NCBI GenBank assembly: GCA_045592985.1
Contig: JAZNVU010000056.1
Location: 31,128-95,127 of the forward strand
DNA length: 64,000 nucleotides
Direction of reading: 5' to 3'
Source of the DNA: UMGS172 sp045592985
Lineage (GTDB): Bacteria; Bacillota; Clostridia; Oscillospirales; Acutalibacteraceae
The notes beneath the pieces are model-generated. The model was not told the origin of the DNA. It searched no databases and worked only from the letters and a program-made list of their open reading frames with translations. A program made the position numbers and the translations under genes. Below, piece after piece: positions 17,164 to 26,787 of the stretch; position 1 is the stretch's first letter; every line of letters starts with the position of its first letter.

Positions 17164-17427
17164 TTACTTACGAAGTCCGAGTTTTGCTACGATTGCACGG
17201 TATCTCTCGATATCCTTCTTCTGAAGGTATGCGAGAAGGTTACGTCTGTGACCAACCATCTTGAGCAAACCGCGACGTGAATGATGGTCATGAATATTGA
17301 TCTTCAAGTGAGCGGTAAGTTCATTGATGCGGCGGGTCAATACAGCAATCTGTACTTCGGGAGAACCGGTGTCGCCCTCGTGCATAGCATACTCTGCAAT
17401 AATCTGCTGCTTTTCTTCCTTAAGCAT
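17164..17427 (-). CDS. rpsO: Ribosomal protein S15
   Basis: 87 residues, full length. Contains GDTGSPEVQIAVLT, HDHHSRRGLL and GHRRNLLAYL, the S15 signature. ATG at 17427 gives an AAAGGG RBS with 8-base spacing; a GTG three codons earlier sits directly on the RBS. The leader of about 110 bases may carry an S15 autoregulatory fold, which I could not assign. Confidence 0.97.
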   Translation of the reverse strand: MLKEEKQQIIAEYAMHEGDTGSPEVQIAVLTRRINELTAHLKINIHDHHSRRGLLKMVGHRRNLLAYLQKKDIERYRAIVAKLGLRK

Positions 17428-17553
17428 TGTTTTCACCCTTTCTTAATATTTACGCCGTTGCCCGAGCAAAAGGTTGGTGAACTCCTTTTCAAAAAGGCTT
17501 ACTCCTTAAACACAGGTCACGGTATTTTTACGTCCTTACACCGACGCTCCGAT

Positions 17554-17582
17554 ATTATATCACACCGATAGCGGTTTGTAAA
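17554..17582 (-). promoter_or_regulatory. Sigma-A promoter of rpsO
   Basis: On the minus strand TTTACA, 17-bp spacer ending TG, TATAAT (extended -10). Confidence 0.8.
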
Positions 17583-17611
17583 GAGAAATTTTTAAATTTT
17601 CACAATTTGTC

Positions 17612-18397
17612 TTAAACGTGGATGCACTTAGTAGGACAAGATTCAACACAAGCACCACAGAGAGTACATTTTTCGGGGTCGATTCGTGCCAGATTATTTT
17701 CAACCGTAACAGCACCGAATTCACAAACCCTAGCACACTTTCCGCAACCGATACAAGCGGCGTCGCACACCTTTTTGGCAACAGCACCTTTATCCTTGTT
17801 GCAACAAAGTACAGTGGCTTTTTCACTTGCAGGCAACAGAGAAATGATGCCTTTAGGACAAGCTTTGACACAAGCCGAGCAAGCGGTACATTTTGATTTA
17901 TCAACATATGCCAAACCGTCTTTTACGGTTATTGCGTCGAACATGCATGCTCTCTGACAGTCACCGAAACCTAAGCAACCAAACGCACAAGCCGATGTGC
18001 CGGAGTAAAGCATGTTAGCAGCCTTGCAGGTTTCAACTCCCGTATAGAACATTTTATTTGAAGTGTTATGCAAGGTGCCGTTGCAAAGCACTTTTGCAAC
18101 TTTGGGTTCGGTCATTTCAACGCTAATGCCAAGAATCTCACCTAATTTGTTATTTACTTCAGTTCCACCGGGGGTGCAAAGGCCGGGTTTTGATTCACCT
18201 TTGGCAAGGGCTTCGGCATAGCCGTCACAACCTGAGTATCCGCAAGCACCACAGTTGGCACCGGGAAGTTCGTTTCTTAGTGCTTCAACCGTTTCATCTG
18301 ACTTTACAGCCATGATTACGGAGCAGATTGAAAGGCCTAATCCTGCAATAAGACCGATTGATGCTACAACGATGACTGCTAAAATGATAGGACTCAT
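17612..18397 (-). CDS. rnfB: Rnf complex subunit RnfB (ferredoxin-binding iron-sulfur protein)
   Basis: 261 residues. One N-terminal span (about 3-28), then the RnfB cluster domain (GANCGACGYSGCDGYAEAL, about 47-65), and several ferredoxin-type CxxCxxCxxxCP motifs (CTACSACVKACP, CIGCGKCARVCE, CTLCGACVESCP). It accepts electrons from reduced ferredoxin and feeds the membrane complex. ATGA overlap with rnfA shows tight coupling. Last gene of the rnf operon. Confidence 0.95.
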   Translation of the reverse strand: MSPIILAVIVVASIGLIAGLGLSICSVIMAVKSDETVEALRNELPGANCGACGYSGCDGYAEALAKGESKPGLCTPGGTEVNNKLGEILGISVEMTEPKVAKVLCNGTLHNTSNKMFYTGVETCKAANMLYSGTSACAFGCLGFGDCQRACMFDAITVKDGLAYVDKSKCTACSACVKACPKGIISLLPASEKATVLCCNKDKGAVAKKVCDAACIGCGKCARVCEFGAVTVENNLARIDPEKCTLCGACVESCPTKCIHV

Positions 18398-18999
18398 TGC
18401 AAAATCACCCCAATCTGGTCAACAACGCCGGCAAAACCTAAGAATGACAGTGAAACAATAGCCGCCGCGATAAGCGTTATGGGAAGTCCTTTAAGAGATT
18501 CGGGTATATTGCTGGTTTCAAGTCGACCTCTGATTCCTGCGAAGATGAACATAGCAAGCAAGAAGCCCAAACCTGCACCTAAAGAGTTGAAAAGTGCTTC
18601 AACAAAGTTAGTAATGCGGGTATTGGTGAAGTTGAGCATTGTAATACCCAAAACTGCACAGTTGGTAGTGATAAGTGGAAGGTATATACCCAAAGCCTCA
18701 TAAAGCGGCGGAATATACTTTTTGAGAATAATTTCAACCAACTGAACAAGTGCTGCGATAACAAGAATGAATACGATTGTTTGTAAATATCCCAATCCGT
18801 AGGGGAGAAGTATATAGGTGTGAATGGGATAGGTTACTGCAGTTGAGAGGAGCATAACAAGTGTAACTGCAATGCCCATGCTGACCGCGGTGTTAGTTTT
18901 CTTAGAAACACCGAGGAAAGGACAAATTCCAAGGAATTTTGCAAGAACCATGTTTTCGGTCAAAATACCTGCGAGGATGATGGTGATTATATTACTCAT
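18394..18999 (-). CDS. rnfA: Rnf complex membrane subunit RnfA
   Basis: 201 residues, six predicted spans, including NMVLAKFLGICPFLGVSKK at the start, the conserved RnfA/NqrE motif with Cys in the membrane. RnfA and RnfE form the pseudo-symmetric core that binds a membrane [2Fe-2S] cluster. Overlaps rnfE by 8 bases and rnfB by 4. Confidence 0.95.
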   Translation of the reverse strand: MSNIITIILAGILTENMVLAKFLGICPFLGVSKKTNTAVSMGIAVTLVMLLSTAVTYPIHTYILLPYGLGYLQTIVFILVIAALVQLVEIILKKYIPPLYEALGIYLPLITTNCAVLGITMLNFTNTRITNFVEALFNSLGAGLGFLLAMFIFAGIRGRLETSNIPESLKGLPITLIAAAIVSLSFLGFAGVVDQIGVILQ

Positions 19000-19948
19000 C
19001 TTTCTTTACCTCGCTTTCTTCGGTATTTTCTTCCGCATTTTTTTCTTCTTGTTCTACTGTTCTCGGTTTGACATCTGCGGCGTCGAGCAACGAGCCTTTG
19101 TCGGCGGCAACCGTTGTAGTTTCTTCGGTTTCTGCGTAAGATTCGCCTACGCTTTTGGCGATATCGGCATTAGTAACAGCCGTGTCGGCAGATTCCTTAA
19201 CGGCAGTATCCTCACCGCCGTTACCAGCCACTTCGGCAAGCTTATTGACATCGGGGATATTGGAGGCTTCCGAAACAGTAGCCTCGGTGCAACCTTCACA
19301 GCCTTTGCAACTGCCACCGCAACCGAGTTTGGTAACGGGCTTTTTGCCCATAGCAACGGCAAGTTTGTTGGAAAGAGCAACCAAAACACCAAATACGAAG
19401 AATCCACCTGGTGGAAGAATGAGTATTATCATGGGGTCGATATAACTTTGGGTTACAGAGATACCAAAAAGCGTACCTGCACCGATAAGTTCGCGAATCA
19501 TACCCATAAGAGTAAGTGCGGCTGTAAAGCCGATACCCATACCTAACGCATCTAAAATAGAGGGAAGAACCGGATTTTTCGATGCAAACATTTCAGCACG
19601 TGCCAAAATAATACAGTTAACAACTATTAACGGAAGATAGATACCAAGTGCGCTGTCGATAGAGGGCAGGAAAGCCTTGACAAGCATTTGAATAATGGTT
19701 ACGAATGTTGCGATTATGGTAATAAAAGCAGGAATTCGAACCTTGTCGGGAATTACGTTTCGCAAAAGAGATATTGCGATGTTAGAACCCAACAAAACAA
19801 GCGTAGCCGAAACACCCATGCCTATACCGTTAATTGCGGCAGTACTTACAGCCAAAGTAGGACAGGTGCCAAGCACAAGGCGAAGTACAGGGTTTTCCTT
19901 TATAATTCCTTTAGTGAGGACGGACATATTACATTTTTGTTTACTCAT
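18992..19948 (-). CDS. rnfE: Rnf complex membrane subunit RnfE with long Cys-rich acidic tail
   Basis: 318 residues; the family core (about 200) ends near residue 200. The core has NPVLRLVLGTCPTLAVS, the RnfE counterpart of the RnfA Cys motif. Beyond it a tail of about 118 residues begins with C210-x3-C214-x2-C217-x2-C220 (CGGSCKGCEGC) and continues as a Glu/Ala/Thr-rich, probably disordered region. The tail could bind a metal or cluster on the cytoplasmic side; this is inference. No frameshift is evident. Confidence 0.93.
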   Translation of the reverse strand: MSKQKCNMSVLTKGIIKENPVLRLVLGTCPTLAVSTAAINGIGMGVSATLVLLGSNIAISLLRNVIPDKVRIPAFITIIATFVTIIQMLVKAFLPSIDSALGIYLPLIVVNCIILARAEMFASKNPVLPSILDALGMGIGFTAALTLMGMIRELIGAGTLFGISVTQSYIDPMIILILPPGGFFVFGVLVALSNKLAVAMGKKPVTKLGCGGSCKGCEGCTEATVSEASNIPDVNKLAEVAGNGGEDTAVKESADTAVTNADIAKSVGESYAETEETTTVAADKGSLLDAADVKPRTVEQEEKNAEENTEESEVKKDE

Positions 19949-20502
19949 TGTTCCGCCTCCTTTATAACTGTTTCGAAAAGTGCGGTAGCCTTGTTTACTG
20001 CGTTTACAACCGCACGTGAAGTAATAGTGGCACCGGTCATAGCTTGAATGTCGCTGTCGGTCGATGCCGATTTTGAGGTTTTAAGTTGACCGCTTTTGCC
20101 TTCAAAAAGTTTCCAAAAATCGCTCTTTGTAGCATTCTGGCCAAGACCGGGAGTTTCGTCACCTGCCGACAAAACTTCAATGGCAATAATTTTACCGTCA
20201 GGTGCAATACCGGTCATAACTTTAACTGCACCGCCGTATCCGTTTTCGGAGAAGGTGAATATATAACCCAAAACTTCACCGCTGCCATTTTTGGCAACAT
20301 GATAAACATTTTCTTGCTTTTGGGTTTGCTCGAATGTGTCCGCAACGATTATTCTCTGCATGGCTTCGTTTTGCGCTTTGACTTCGGCTTGTGCTATTTT
20401 TTCAGCAGTAAGTTCATTGGTCAAAGCCAAAAGGCCTGCCGAAACAGCACATATAAGGGTGAGTGCAACGGTGGTTAAAATTATAGATATAAAGTTCTTC
20501 AT
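19945..20502 (-). CDS. rnfG: Rnf complex subunit RnfG (covalent FMN)
   Basis: 185 residues. N-terminal anchor (about 5-25), then the FMN-binding domain. The flavinylation motif TGATITS near residues 160-166 carries the Thr that takes FMN by phosphoester. GYGGAVKVMTGI and DETPGLGQNA are also typical. Located on the outer face of the membrane. Overlaps both neighbours by 4 bases. Confidence 0.94.
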   Translation of the reverse strand: MKNFISIILTTVALTLICAVSAGLLALTNELTAEKIAQAEVKAQNEAMQRIIVADTFEQTQKQENVYHVAKNGSGEVLGYIFTFSENGYGGAVKVMTGIAPDGKIIAIEVLSAGDETPGLGQNATKSDFWKLFEGKSGQLKTSKSASTDSDIQAMTGATITSRAVVNAVNKATALFETVIKEAEQ

Positions 20503-21467
20503 TTCTTAGCACCCTCCCATCCAAACGGTTTGGGTATGGTCAAACGGTTAATATAAGGTACAAATAAGTTCATGACCAATATACCGTAGGATACACCCTC
20601 GGGCAGGTTGCCGAAGTATCGTATTACAAAGGTGATAAGGCCACAACCTATACCGAAAATCAACTGACCTTTCCATCCGGTGGGACTTGTTACATAGTCG
20701 GTAGCCATAAAGACTGCACCGAACATAAGGCCACCTGAAAGTATCATATAAAGAGGGTCTTGCCCTGCAATCCACGAAAGCAAAGCCACCGAGCCGACCA
20801 TTGCAATTGGGGTAACGGGAGAGATGACTTTTCGAAGTACAAGATAAAGGAAACCTATTATTATGAGCAATGAAAAAGTTTCACCTATACAACCGGGAAT
20901 CTGACCCATAAATAGTTGCTTGTAACCGTAGTAACCGCCTTCAAGTGCTGTGTCGGACAAAGGAGTAGCACCGGTCAGAATGTCAACGGCTTCGCCGGAG
21001 GTGGCACTGGATACAATTTTACCTGCGGCACCTCTCGGAGCAGTCCATGTGCTCATAGCGGTAGGGAAGGAAACAAGCAAAACCACGCGTGCGGTAATGG
21101 CGGGATTGGCAAAGTTGTGACCAAGACCTCCAAACATCATTTTTACAACCACAATAGCGACAGCACTGCCGATTGCAGCCATCCACAAAGGCAATGAGGG
21201 TGGAAGGTTAAGTGCTAAAATAATACCTGTGACAACAGCCGAAAGGTCGGATATAGAGTTGGGACGTTTCATTATTTTGCAGCAGATAAATTCAGCGATA
21301 ACTGCTGTGATAACACTGACTGCAACAACCAACGCAGAATACCAGCCAAATGTGTAACAACCGGCTACAATAAGCGGAATAAGTGCAATGATAACGTCCA
21401 ACATAATGCCCTTGGAGGTGTCCTCATGGGCAATATGCGGAGAATGTGAAACTGACAATTTTTCCAT
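20499..21467 (-). CDS. rnfD: Rnf complex membrane subunit RnfD (covalent FMN)
   Basis: 322 residues, about nine spans. Contains the second flavinylation motif (LTGATPLSD, near residue 165) and GGLMFGAVFMATDYVTSP, a RnfD/NqrB hallmark. It takes part in the ion-translocating path. AGGAGG lies just before the ATG. Translationally coupled to rnfG. Confidence 0.95.
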   Translation of the reverse strand: MEKLSVSHSPHIAHEDTSKGIMLDVIIALIPLIVAGCYTFGWYSALVVAVSVITAVIAEFICCKIMKRPNSISDLSAVVTGIILALNLPPSLPLWMAAIGSAVAIVVVKMMFGGLGHNFANPAITARVVLLVSFPTAMSTWTAPRGAAGKIVSSATSGEAVDILTGATPLSDTALEGGYYGYKQLFMGQIPGCIGETFSLLIIIGFLYLVLRKVISPVTPIAMVGSVALLSWIAGQDPLYMILSGGLMFGAVFMATDYVTSPTGWKGQLIFGIGCGLITFVIRYFGNLPEGVSYGILVMNLFVPYINRLTIPKPFGWEGAKK

Positions 21468-21478
21468 GATAAAACCTC

Positions 21479-22810
21479 CTACTTTTTATTTCTTAGTTCA
21501 GCCTTAGCCATGCGTAGTGACTGAGTAAGATAACGTTTTGAAGGGCAGACATACGAACAACTTCCGCACTCCATACAATAGTCTGCGTGAAGTTTTGCGA
21601 CCTGTTCCAAGTCTCCGATTCTCAGTGCGGGTTCAATATCAAGCGGTCTTAATCGCATGGGGCAAGCGTTTGCACAGCGCCCGCAACGGATACAAGGTTG
21701 TTCAACCCTTTTTTCTGCTTGCTTGCGGTCAAGCACGAGAATGGCGTTGTTTTGTTTTAAAATAGGTGCGCTGTCATTGATAACTGCTGTGCCCATCATA
21801 GGACCGCCGTAGAGAATTTTACGAGCAGACGTTTTATATCCGCCGCAAAATTCAATAACATCGGAAATAGAAGTACCTATTGGAACAATGACGTTTTTAG
21901 GTGTTGCCACGGCATTTCCGTCGACCGTCACAGTTTTAGTTACAAGAGGCATGCCTGTAGTGATGTATTTATAGAGTTTTGAAACGCTGGTGATGTTCAT
22001 CACGATACATCCGATATCAGCCGGTAGTTTTCCAAGAGGCAGTCTTCTGCCGGTAGCAGTGTAGATAAGGACCTTTTCGGCACCCTGTGGGTAACTTGAG
22101 CGAAGTTTCATAAGCCGGATCTCGTTATCTACGTCGCGTTTATCAGCAGCAATTTTATACAGCAAATCGATTGCTTTGGGCTTGTTGTCTTCTACGCAAA
22201 TGATAACGTTTTTTATACCCAGTATTTTTTTGATAAGGTAGACACCTTCAAAAACGCACTCTGGGTTTTCTATGCACTCGCGGTAGTCGGATGTGATATA
22301 AGGTTCACATTCCGCACCGTTTATGATAAGCGTATCTATTTCACTCTTAGTGCTGAGTTTGACATGGGCAGGAAATCCTGCGCCGCCAAGACCTACGAGA
22401 CCGGCATCGCGCGCGGCTTTTACAAGGTCTTCGGGAGTTTCTACATTGACGGGTGCAAGGTCAGGGTCGGGGGTCATAGCATCATCAGATTCGATAATAA
22501 CAGTTTCAACCGTCTGACCTGAAGGCATAAGCAACGAACCTAAACCGGTTACGGTACCCGACACACTCGAATGAATGGGAGCACTAATAAACTTCTCATT
22601 GTCACCAATTTTTGTTCCAACATAAACCGAATCACCTTTTTTAACGCACGGTGTACAAGGTGCGCCGATATGCTGTTGCATAGCAATGGTAACGGTTGCC
22701 GGCGGTGGCATGATTTCCGACTGAAGTTCAGCGGTGTTTTTGTGATGGGGTAACGAAGTTCCGCCACCGATACGCTTTTTCGGACGGAGTATTTCTTCTT
22801 TTTTTTGCAT
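21479..22810 (-). CDS. rnfC: Rnf complex subunit RnfC (NADH-binding)
   Basis: 443 residues. ATG at 22810 is chosen with GGAGG 8 bases upstream; the frame could extend to 22840 without an RBS. An N-terminal SLBB/biotinyl-lipoyl-like part is followed by the FMN/NADH-type domain (GLVGLGGAGFPAHVK) and two [4Fe-4S] motifs (CIRCGRCANACP near 385 and CMECGSCSYVCP near 424). It oxidises or reduces NADH. First gene of rnfCDGEAB, the order usual in clostridia. Confidence 0.95.
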   Translation of the reverse strand: MQKKEEILRPKKRIGGGTSLPHHKNTAELQSEIMPPPATVTIAMQQHIGAPCTPCVKKGDSVYVGTKIGDNEKFISAPIHSSVSGTVTGLGSLLMPSGQTVETVIIESDDAMTPDPDLAPVNVETPEDLVKAARDAGLVGLGGAGFPAHVKLSTKSEIDTLIINGAECEPYITSDYRECIENPECVFEGVYLIKKILGIKNVIICVEDNKPKAIDLLYKIAADKRDVDNEIRLMKLRSSYPQGAEKVLIYTATGRRLPLGKLPADIGCIVMNITSVSKLYKYITTGMPLVTKTVTVDGNAVATPKNVIVPIGTSISDVIEFCGGYKTSARKILYGGPMMGTAVINDSAPILKQNNAILVLDRKQAEKRVEQPCIRCGRCANACPMRLRPLDIEPALRIGDLEQVAKLHADYCMECGSCSYVCPSKRYLTQSLRMAKAELRNKK

Positions 22811-22863
22811 CACATTTCCTCCAAAATCCATTAATTTCATAATCTGAATAGATATTACAATTT

Positions 22864-22892
22864 ATTTTACAATCTGCACGTGAAATTATCAA
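22864..22892 (-). promoter_or_regulatory. Sigma-A promoter of the rnf operon
   Basis: On the minus strand TTGATA, 17-bp spacer, TAAAAT, about 55 bp before rnfC. The interval up to the divergent promoter is AT-rich with no other motif recognised. Confidence 0.7.
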
Positions 22893-22973
22893 GTATTGTT
22901 TATTATTTAACAAAATCAGTATAATTATAATTAGATTGAAGGCTATTTTTTACAATTATTTGTCAATAAAGTG

Positions 22974-23002
22974 TTGATAATGCGGCAGAGTTATAGTATA
23001 AT
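22974..23002 (+). promoter_or_regulatory. Sigma-A promoter of the DUF1846 gene
   Basis: TTGATA, 17-bp spacer, TATAAT, 33 bp before the start codon. Confidence 0.8.
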
Positions 23003-23035
23003 GTTGATTTGTAAGAATAAAAGGATGGTGCCGAT

Positions 23036-24520
23036 ATGAACAGAATCGGATTTGACAACCAAAAATATCTGGAATTGCAGTCAAAACATATTTTGGAGCG
23101 TATTGAAAAGTTTAACGGCAAACTGTATTTGGAACTTGGCGGCAAACTTTTTGATGATTACCATGCTGCACGTGTACTTCCGGGGTTTTTGCCTGACAGT
23201 AAGATAAAGATGTTGCTTCAACTTAAAGAGTCGGCAGAGGTGGTCATTACCATCAACGCAGGCGATATTGAACGCAACAAAATACGCGGTGACCTTGGCA
23301 TTTCGTATGATACTGACGTTATCAGACTTATTGATGCTTTCCGTGGTATGGGTCTTCAGGTCAGCAGCGTTGTACTTACATGCTATAGCGGTCAGTATGC
23401 CGTTGATGTTTTTAAAAAGAAACTTACAAACTTAGGTGTAAAGGTATACATTCATTATCCGATAGTAGGTTACCCCAACAATATACCTTTTATAGTCAGC
23501 GAAGACGGTTATGGCAGAAATGAATATATAGAAACTACCAAACCGCTTGTAATTGTCACCGCACCGGGTCCCGGAAGCGGAAAACTGGCAACCTGTCTTT
23601 CGCAACTTTATCATGAAAACAAAAGGGGTATTAAAGCCGGATATGCCAAGTTTGAGACTTTTCCTATATGGAATCTTCCGCTTAAACACCCTGTAAACCT
23701 TGCATATGAGGCGGCAACCGCCGACCTTAATGACCTCAATATGATAGACCCGTTCCATCTCGAGGCATATGGTCAGATGACGGTTAATTATAACCGCGAT
23801 GTCGAGGCTTTTCCATTGCTCAAAAAGATGCTTGAGTCGATAATGGGGGAAAGTCCTTATAATTCACCGACTGATATGGGTGTAAACATGGCAGGCAACT
23901 GCATTTTTGACGATGAGGCTGTATGTCAAGCTGCTAAGGACGAAATTGTTCGTCGTTATTACAAGGTTAAATGCGATAAGACCATGGGTAACATGAGTGA
24001 AAGCGCAGTTATTAAAGCCGAATCGATAATGCAACAGGCGGGCGTTAGTGTCAATGATCGTGCGGTGGTGAAATATGCCAACGAAAAAGCCGAAACAGCG
24101 GGTGCTCATGCTGTCGCGTTCCAACTTGACGACGGTACTATAGTAACCGGTAAATCGGGCGAACTTTTGGGTTCTGTCTCGGCGGCAATGCTTAATGCCA
24201 TGAAGGTAATGGCAGGTATCGACGATGATGTACATTTGATTGCGCAGTCATTTATCGAGCCTATTGTAAAGCTTAAACGCGAGACCTTTGGGTCATTAAC
24301 ATCGCACCTAAATTCTAACGAAATGCTAATAGCACTTTCTTCGAGTGCTGTGGTCAATCCTCAGGCAAGCAAGGCACTTGAGACCATAAAACGTTTCAAA
24401 GGGACCGAACTCCATTCGTCGATCATGCTATGTACTACCGATGAAAAAGTACTTAAAAAATTAGGTGTAAATTACACCTGTGAACCTGTTCGACGCAACG
24501 ATGACCGTTTCGATTTTTAA
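23036..24520 (+). CDS. DUF1846 family protein
   Basis: 494 residues, cytoplasmic. Strong family pattern: RIGFDNQKYLELQSKHILERI at the start, VITINAGDIERNKIRGDLGI, IVTAPGPGSGKLATCLSQLYHE near 180-200 (a P-loop-like glycine run), and GYAKFETFPIWNLPLKHPVN. The family is conserved in Firmicutes and solved as a large two-domain fold; its function is not established, although nucleotide binding is plausible. Single gene with own promoter and terminator. Confidence 0.9.
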   Translation: MNRIGFDNQKYLELQSKHILERIEKFNGKLYLELGGKLFDDYHAARVLPGFLPDSKIKMLLQLKESAEVVITINAGDIERNKIRGDLGISYDTDVIRLIDAFRGMGLQVSSVVLTCYSGQYAVDVFKKKLTNLGVKVYIHYPIVGYPNNIPFIVSEDGYGRNEYIETTKPLVIVTAPGPGSGKLATCLSQLYHENKRGIKAGYAKFETFPIWNLPLKHPVNLAYEAATADLNDLNMIDPFHLEAYGQMTVNYNRDVEAFPLLKKMLESIMGESPYNSPTDMGVNMAGNCIFDDEAVCQAAKDEIVRRYYKVKCDKTMGNMSESAVIKAESIMQQAGVSVNDRAVVKYANEKAETAGAHAVAFQLDDGTIVTGKSGELLGSVSAAMLNAMKVMAGIDDDVHLIAQSFIEPIVKLKRETFGSLTSHLNSNEMLIALSSSAVVNPQASKALETIKRFKGTELHSSIMLCTTDEKVLKKLGVNYTCEPVRRNDDRFDF

Positions 24521-24533
24521 TTTTCAAAAACAA

Positions 24534-24582
24534 AAGAAGACCGACTGTGTAATCTGATATGCACAGTCGGTCTTCTTTTTTA
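24534..24582. terminator. Bidirectional terminator
   Basis: AAGAAGACCGACTGTG and CACAGTCGGTCTTCTT form a 16-bp perfect stem, T-run on the plus strand and A-run before it. Confidence 0.92.
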
Positions 24583-24596
24583 TTTTTTTATTATTA

Positions 24597-25724
24597 TTAT
24601 TTTGCGTTGTATTTTTCGATAACGTTTTTGATACGGTCGATGGGGTTAAGCAACGAACTGATAGAGTTGTCATAGTTGATGGTATCGACAAGATATGCGA
24701 CGTATTTCGACATATCAACTCTCTGGTACCACTCTTTACTCATAAGTTCTTCGGTGCCGTAAACCAAATTGGTGGTGAAAATCTTATCAATAAGACCGTC
24801 TTTATAGAACTGATCGAACTTGTCATAACCCTCGACAAAAAGTCCGAAGGTGGTGAAGGCGAATACACGGTTGCAGTTCTTAGCCTTTAACTGGGCTGCA
24901 ATATCGAGCAATGAATCACCCGAAGAGATCATGTCATCAACGATAATAAGGTCTTTACCGGTAACGTCGTTACCCAAAAACTCGTGTGCTTCAATGGGGT
25001 TACGTCCGTTAACAACGATGGAATAGTTTCTGCGTTTGTAGAACATGCCGAGTTCAACACCGAGAACCGAAGAGTAGTAAATGCAACGGGACATTGCACC
25101 TTCGTCGGGAGCAACTATCATAAGATGGTCGCGGTCAATCTTAACATCGGGAACGGTGCGAAGCAACGATTTAATCATCTGGTATGTAGGCTGAACGTTA
25201 TCAAAACCGCCGAGAGGAATAGCATTGCAAATTCTGGGGTCGTGAGCGTCAAAGGTGAGAATGTTCTTAACACCCATAGCAGTCAGTTCCTGCAAAGCCA
25301 TTGCGCAGTCCAAAGATTCACGTGCCGAACGGCGATGCTGTCTGCCTTCGTAAAGCATGGGCATGATAACGGTAATTCTTCTGGCCTTTCCACCCAATGC
25401 AGCGATAACACGTTTTAAATCCTGAAAATGGTCGTCAGGACTCATAGGTACGGTCTGACCGTACATTTTGTAAGTAACACCGTAGTTAAAGCAGTCGCAG
25501 ATGATGAAAACATCCAATCCACGTGCGGTGTGGTTTATAAGACCTTTGGCTTCACCGGTTCCGAAACGGGGACATTGTGGTTGTACAACATAAGTATGTT
25601 CTTCAGGCATACCTCTCCACTGCATAAGGTAGTAGTCTACTTTGGCGGCAAATTCCTCGCAACCTTTCATTGCGATGATGGTCATATCACCGTATGGTGA
25701 ATGTTTGTTGATGACAGTTGACAT
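24597..25724 (-). CDS. prs: Ribose-phosphate pyrophosphokinase (PRPP synthetase), long form
   Basis: 375 residues; GTGGAGG precedes the ATG at 25724. The PRPP-binding loop is DLIIVDDMISSGDS, and MPMLYEGRQHRR corresponds to the flexible catalytic segment. It makes PRPP from ribose-5-phosphate and ATP. It is about 60 residues longer than the classical enzyme (about 315), with a longer C-terminus (FVEGYDKFDQFYKDGLIDK onward), as in a variant seen in clostridia. Whether the cell has another prs cannot be seen here. Confidence 0.88.
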   Translation of the reverse strand: MSTVINKHSPYGDMTIIAMKGCEEFAAKVDYYLMQWRGMPEEHTYVVQPQCPRFGTGEAKGLINHTARGLDVFIICDCFNYGVTYKMYGQTVPMSPDDHFQDLKRVIAALGGKARRITVIMPMLYEGRQHRRSARESLDCAMALQELTAMGVKNILTFDAHDPRICNAIPLGGFDNVQPTYQMIKSLLRTVPDVKIDRDHLMIVAPDEGAMSRCIYYSSVLGVELGMFYKRRNYSIVVNGRNPIEAHEFLGNDVTGKDLIIVDDMISSGDSLLDIAAQLKAKNCNRVFAFTTFGLFVEGYDKFDQFYKDGLIDKIFTTNLVYGTEELMSKEWYQRVDMSKYVAYLVDTINYDNSISSLLNPIDRIKNVIEKYNAK

Positions 25725-25931
25725 GTTATTTCCTCCACAAGTTGTATTGGTGTCAGCACACCGAAATATTACACCGATATGATACCACAAATATGTCGTT
25801 TAGAAAAGACTTTTTTTGTATTTTTTTTAAATATTTTTGCCAAAAATATCAAAAGGTGTATTCTCGCTGTCAAATTTTGTTCATTCTTGTAGTGAACACT
25901 GCAAAAATAGTTTCATTTTATCATTTAACCA

Positions 25932-25960
25932 TTGCCAAATGATAATATATTTGATATAAT
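25932..25960 (+). promoter_or_regulatory. Sigma-A promoter of the thyX gene row
   Basis: TTGCCA, 17-bp spacer, TATAAT, about 60 bp before thyX. The rest of 25725-25930 is AT-rich and shows no recognised element. Confidence 0.75.
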
Positions 25961-26020
25961 AATATCACTAATATATATGGTGGGTTTTTATGTCCGCCTA
26001 AACGATGAAAGGTGACGAGA

Positions 26021-26782
26021 ATGAAAGTTACACTTCTCAGCTATACTCCCGACCCCGAACTTACCGTAGCATCTGCGGCAAGGCTTTGTTATTCGGGTGC
26101 AACCATTGATGATGTAAGAGAAAAACTTACCCCTGAAAAGACAGCGGCTTTTGTTGATATGCTGTCCGAAATAGGGCACGAAAGTCCTATTGAGCATGCC
26201 TCGTTTACTTTTGGTATCGAGGGTGTTTCGCGTGCACTTTTAGCACAGATAACAAGGCACAGAATAGCAAGCTTTTCGGTTCAAAGCCAGCGTTATGTTG
26301 CTGAGGCTCAGTTTGAGTATGTTACTCCTCCCGAAATCGAGAATGACCCCGAAGCCAAGAAACTTTTTATCGAGGCTATGCAAAAAGACCAGGAGTATTA
26401 CGACCGTTTGACCGATATACTTAAATCTAAGCATAAAAAGGAAATGATTGACGGCGGAATGGATGAAAAATCTGCTGACCGTGCCGCCGAGAAAAAGGCA
26501 ATTGAGGATGCACGTTTTGTATTGCCCAACGCTTGCGATACCAAAATGATTGTCACAATGAACGCTAGAAGTTTACATAATTTCTTCCGTCACCGTTGTT
26601 GCAATCGCGCACAGTGGGAGATTAGGGATCTTGCCGCCGAGATGTTAAGGCTTTGCCGCGAGGCTGCCCCCAACCTCTTTAAAAACGCAGGTCCTGCCTG
26701 CCTTACCGGTCCTTGCCCCGAGGGTAAAATGACCTGTGGCAAAATCAAAGAAATGCGCGAGCGTTATACCGCTAAAAAATAA
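26021..26782 (+). CDS. thyX: Flavin-dependent thymidylate synthase ThyX
   Basis: 253 residues. The ThyX motif RHRIASFSVQSQRY (RHRxxSxxxxSxR) is at about 81-94, and the second conserved part FFRHRCCNRAQWEIR is near 190. It makes dTMP from dUMP with methylene-THF and reduced FAD. ATG at 26021 has an AAAGGTG RBS; a GTG at 26012 is less likely. Followed by tmk, giving two consecutive steps to dTDP. Confidence 0.96.
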   Translation: MKVTLLSYTPDPELTVASAARLCYSGATIDDVREKLTPEKTAAFVDMLSEIGHESPIEHASFTFGIEGVSRALLAQITRHRIASFSVQSQRYVAEAQFEYVTPPEIENDPEAKKLFIEAMQKDQEYYDRLTDILKSKHKKEMIDGGMDEKSADRAAEKKAIEDARFVLPNACDTKMIVTMNARSLHNFFRHRCCNRAQWEIRDLAAEMLRLCREAAPNLFKNAGPACLTGPCPEGKMTCGKIKEMRERYTAKK

Positions 26783-26787
26783 AGCAT

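Noticed and set aside
17622..22753. Open frames antisense to the rnf genes
   Set aside because: Shadows of six well-identified, overlapping rnf genes; no independent signal.
25725..25930. Possible regulatory RNA upstream of prs
   Set aside because: AT-rich with no stable pairing or recognised motif on either strand.
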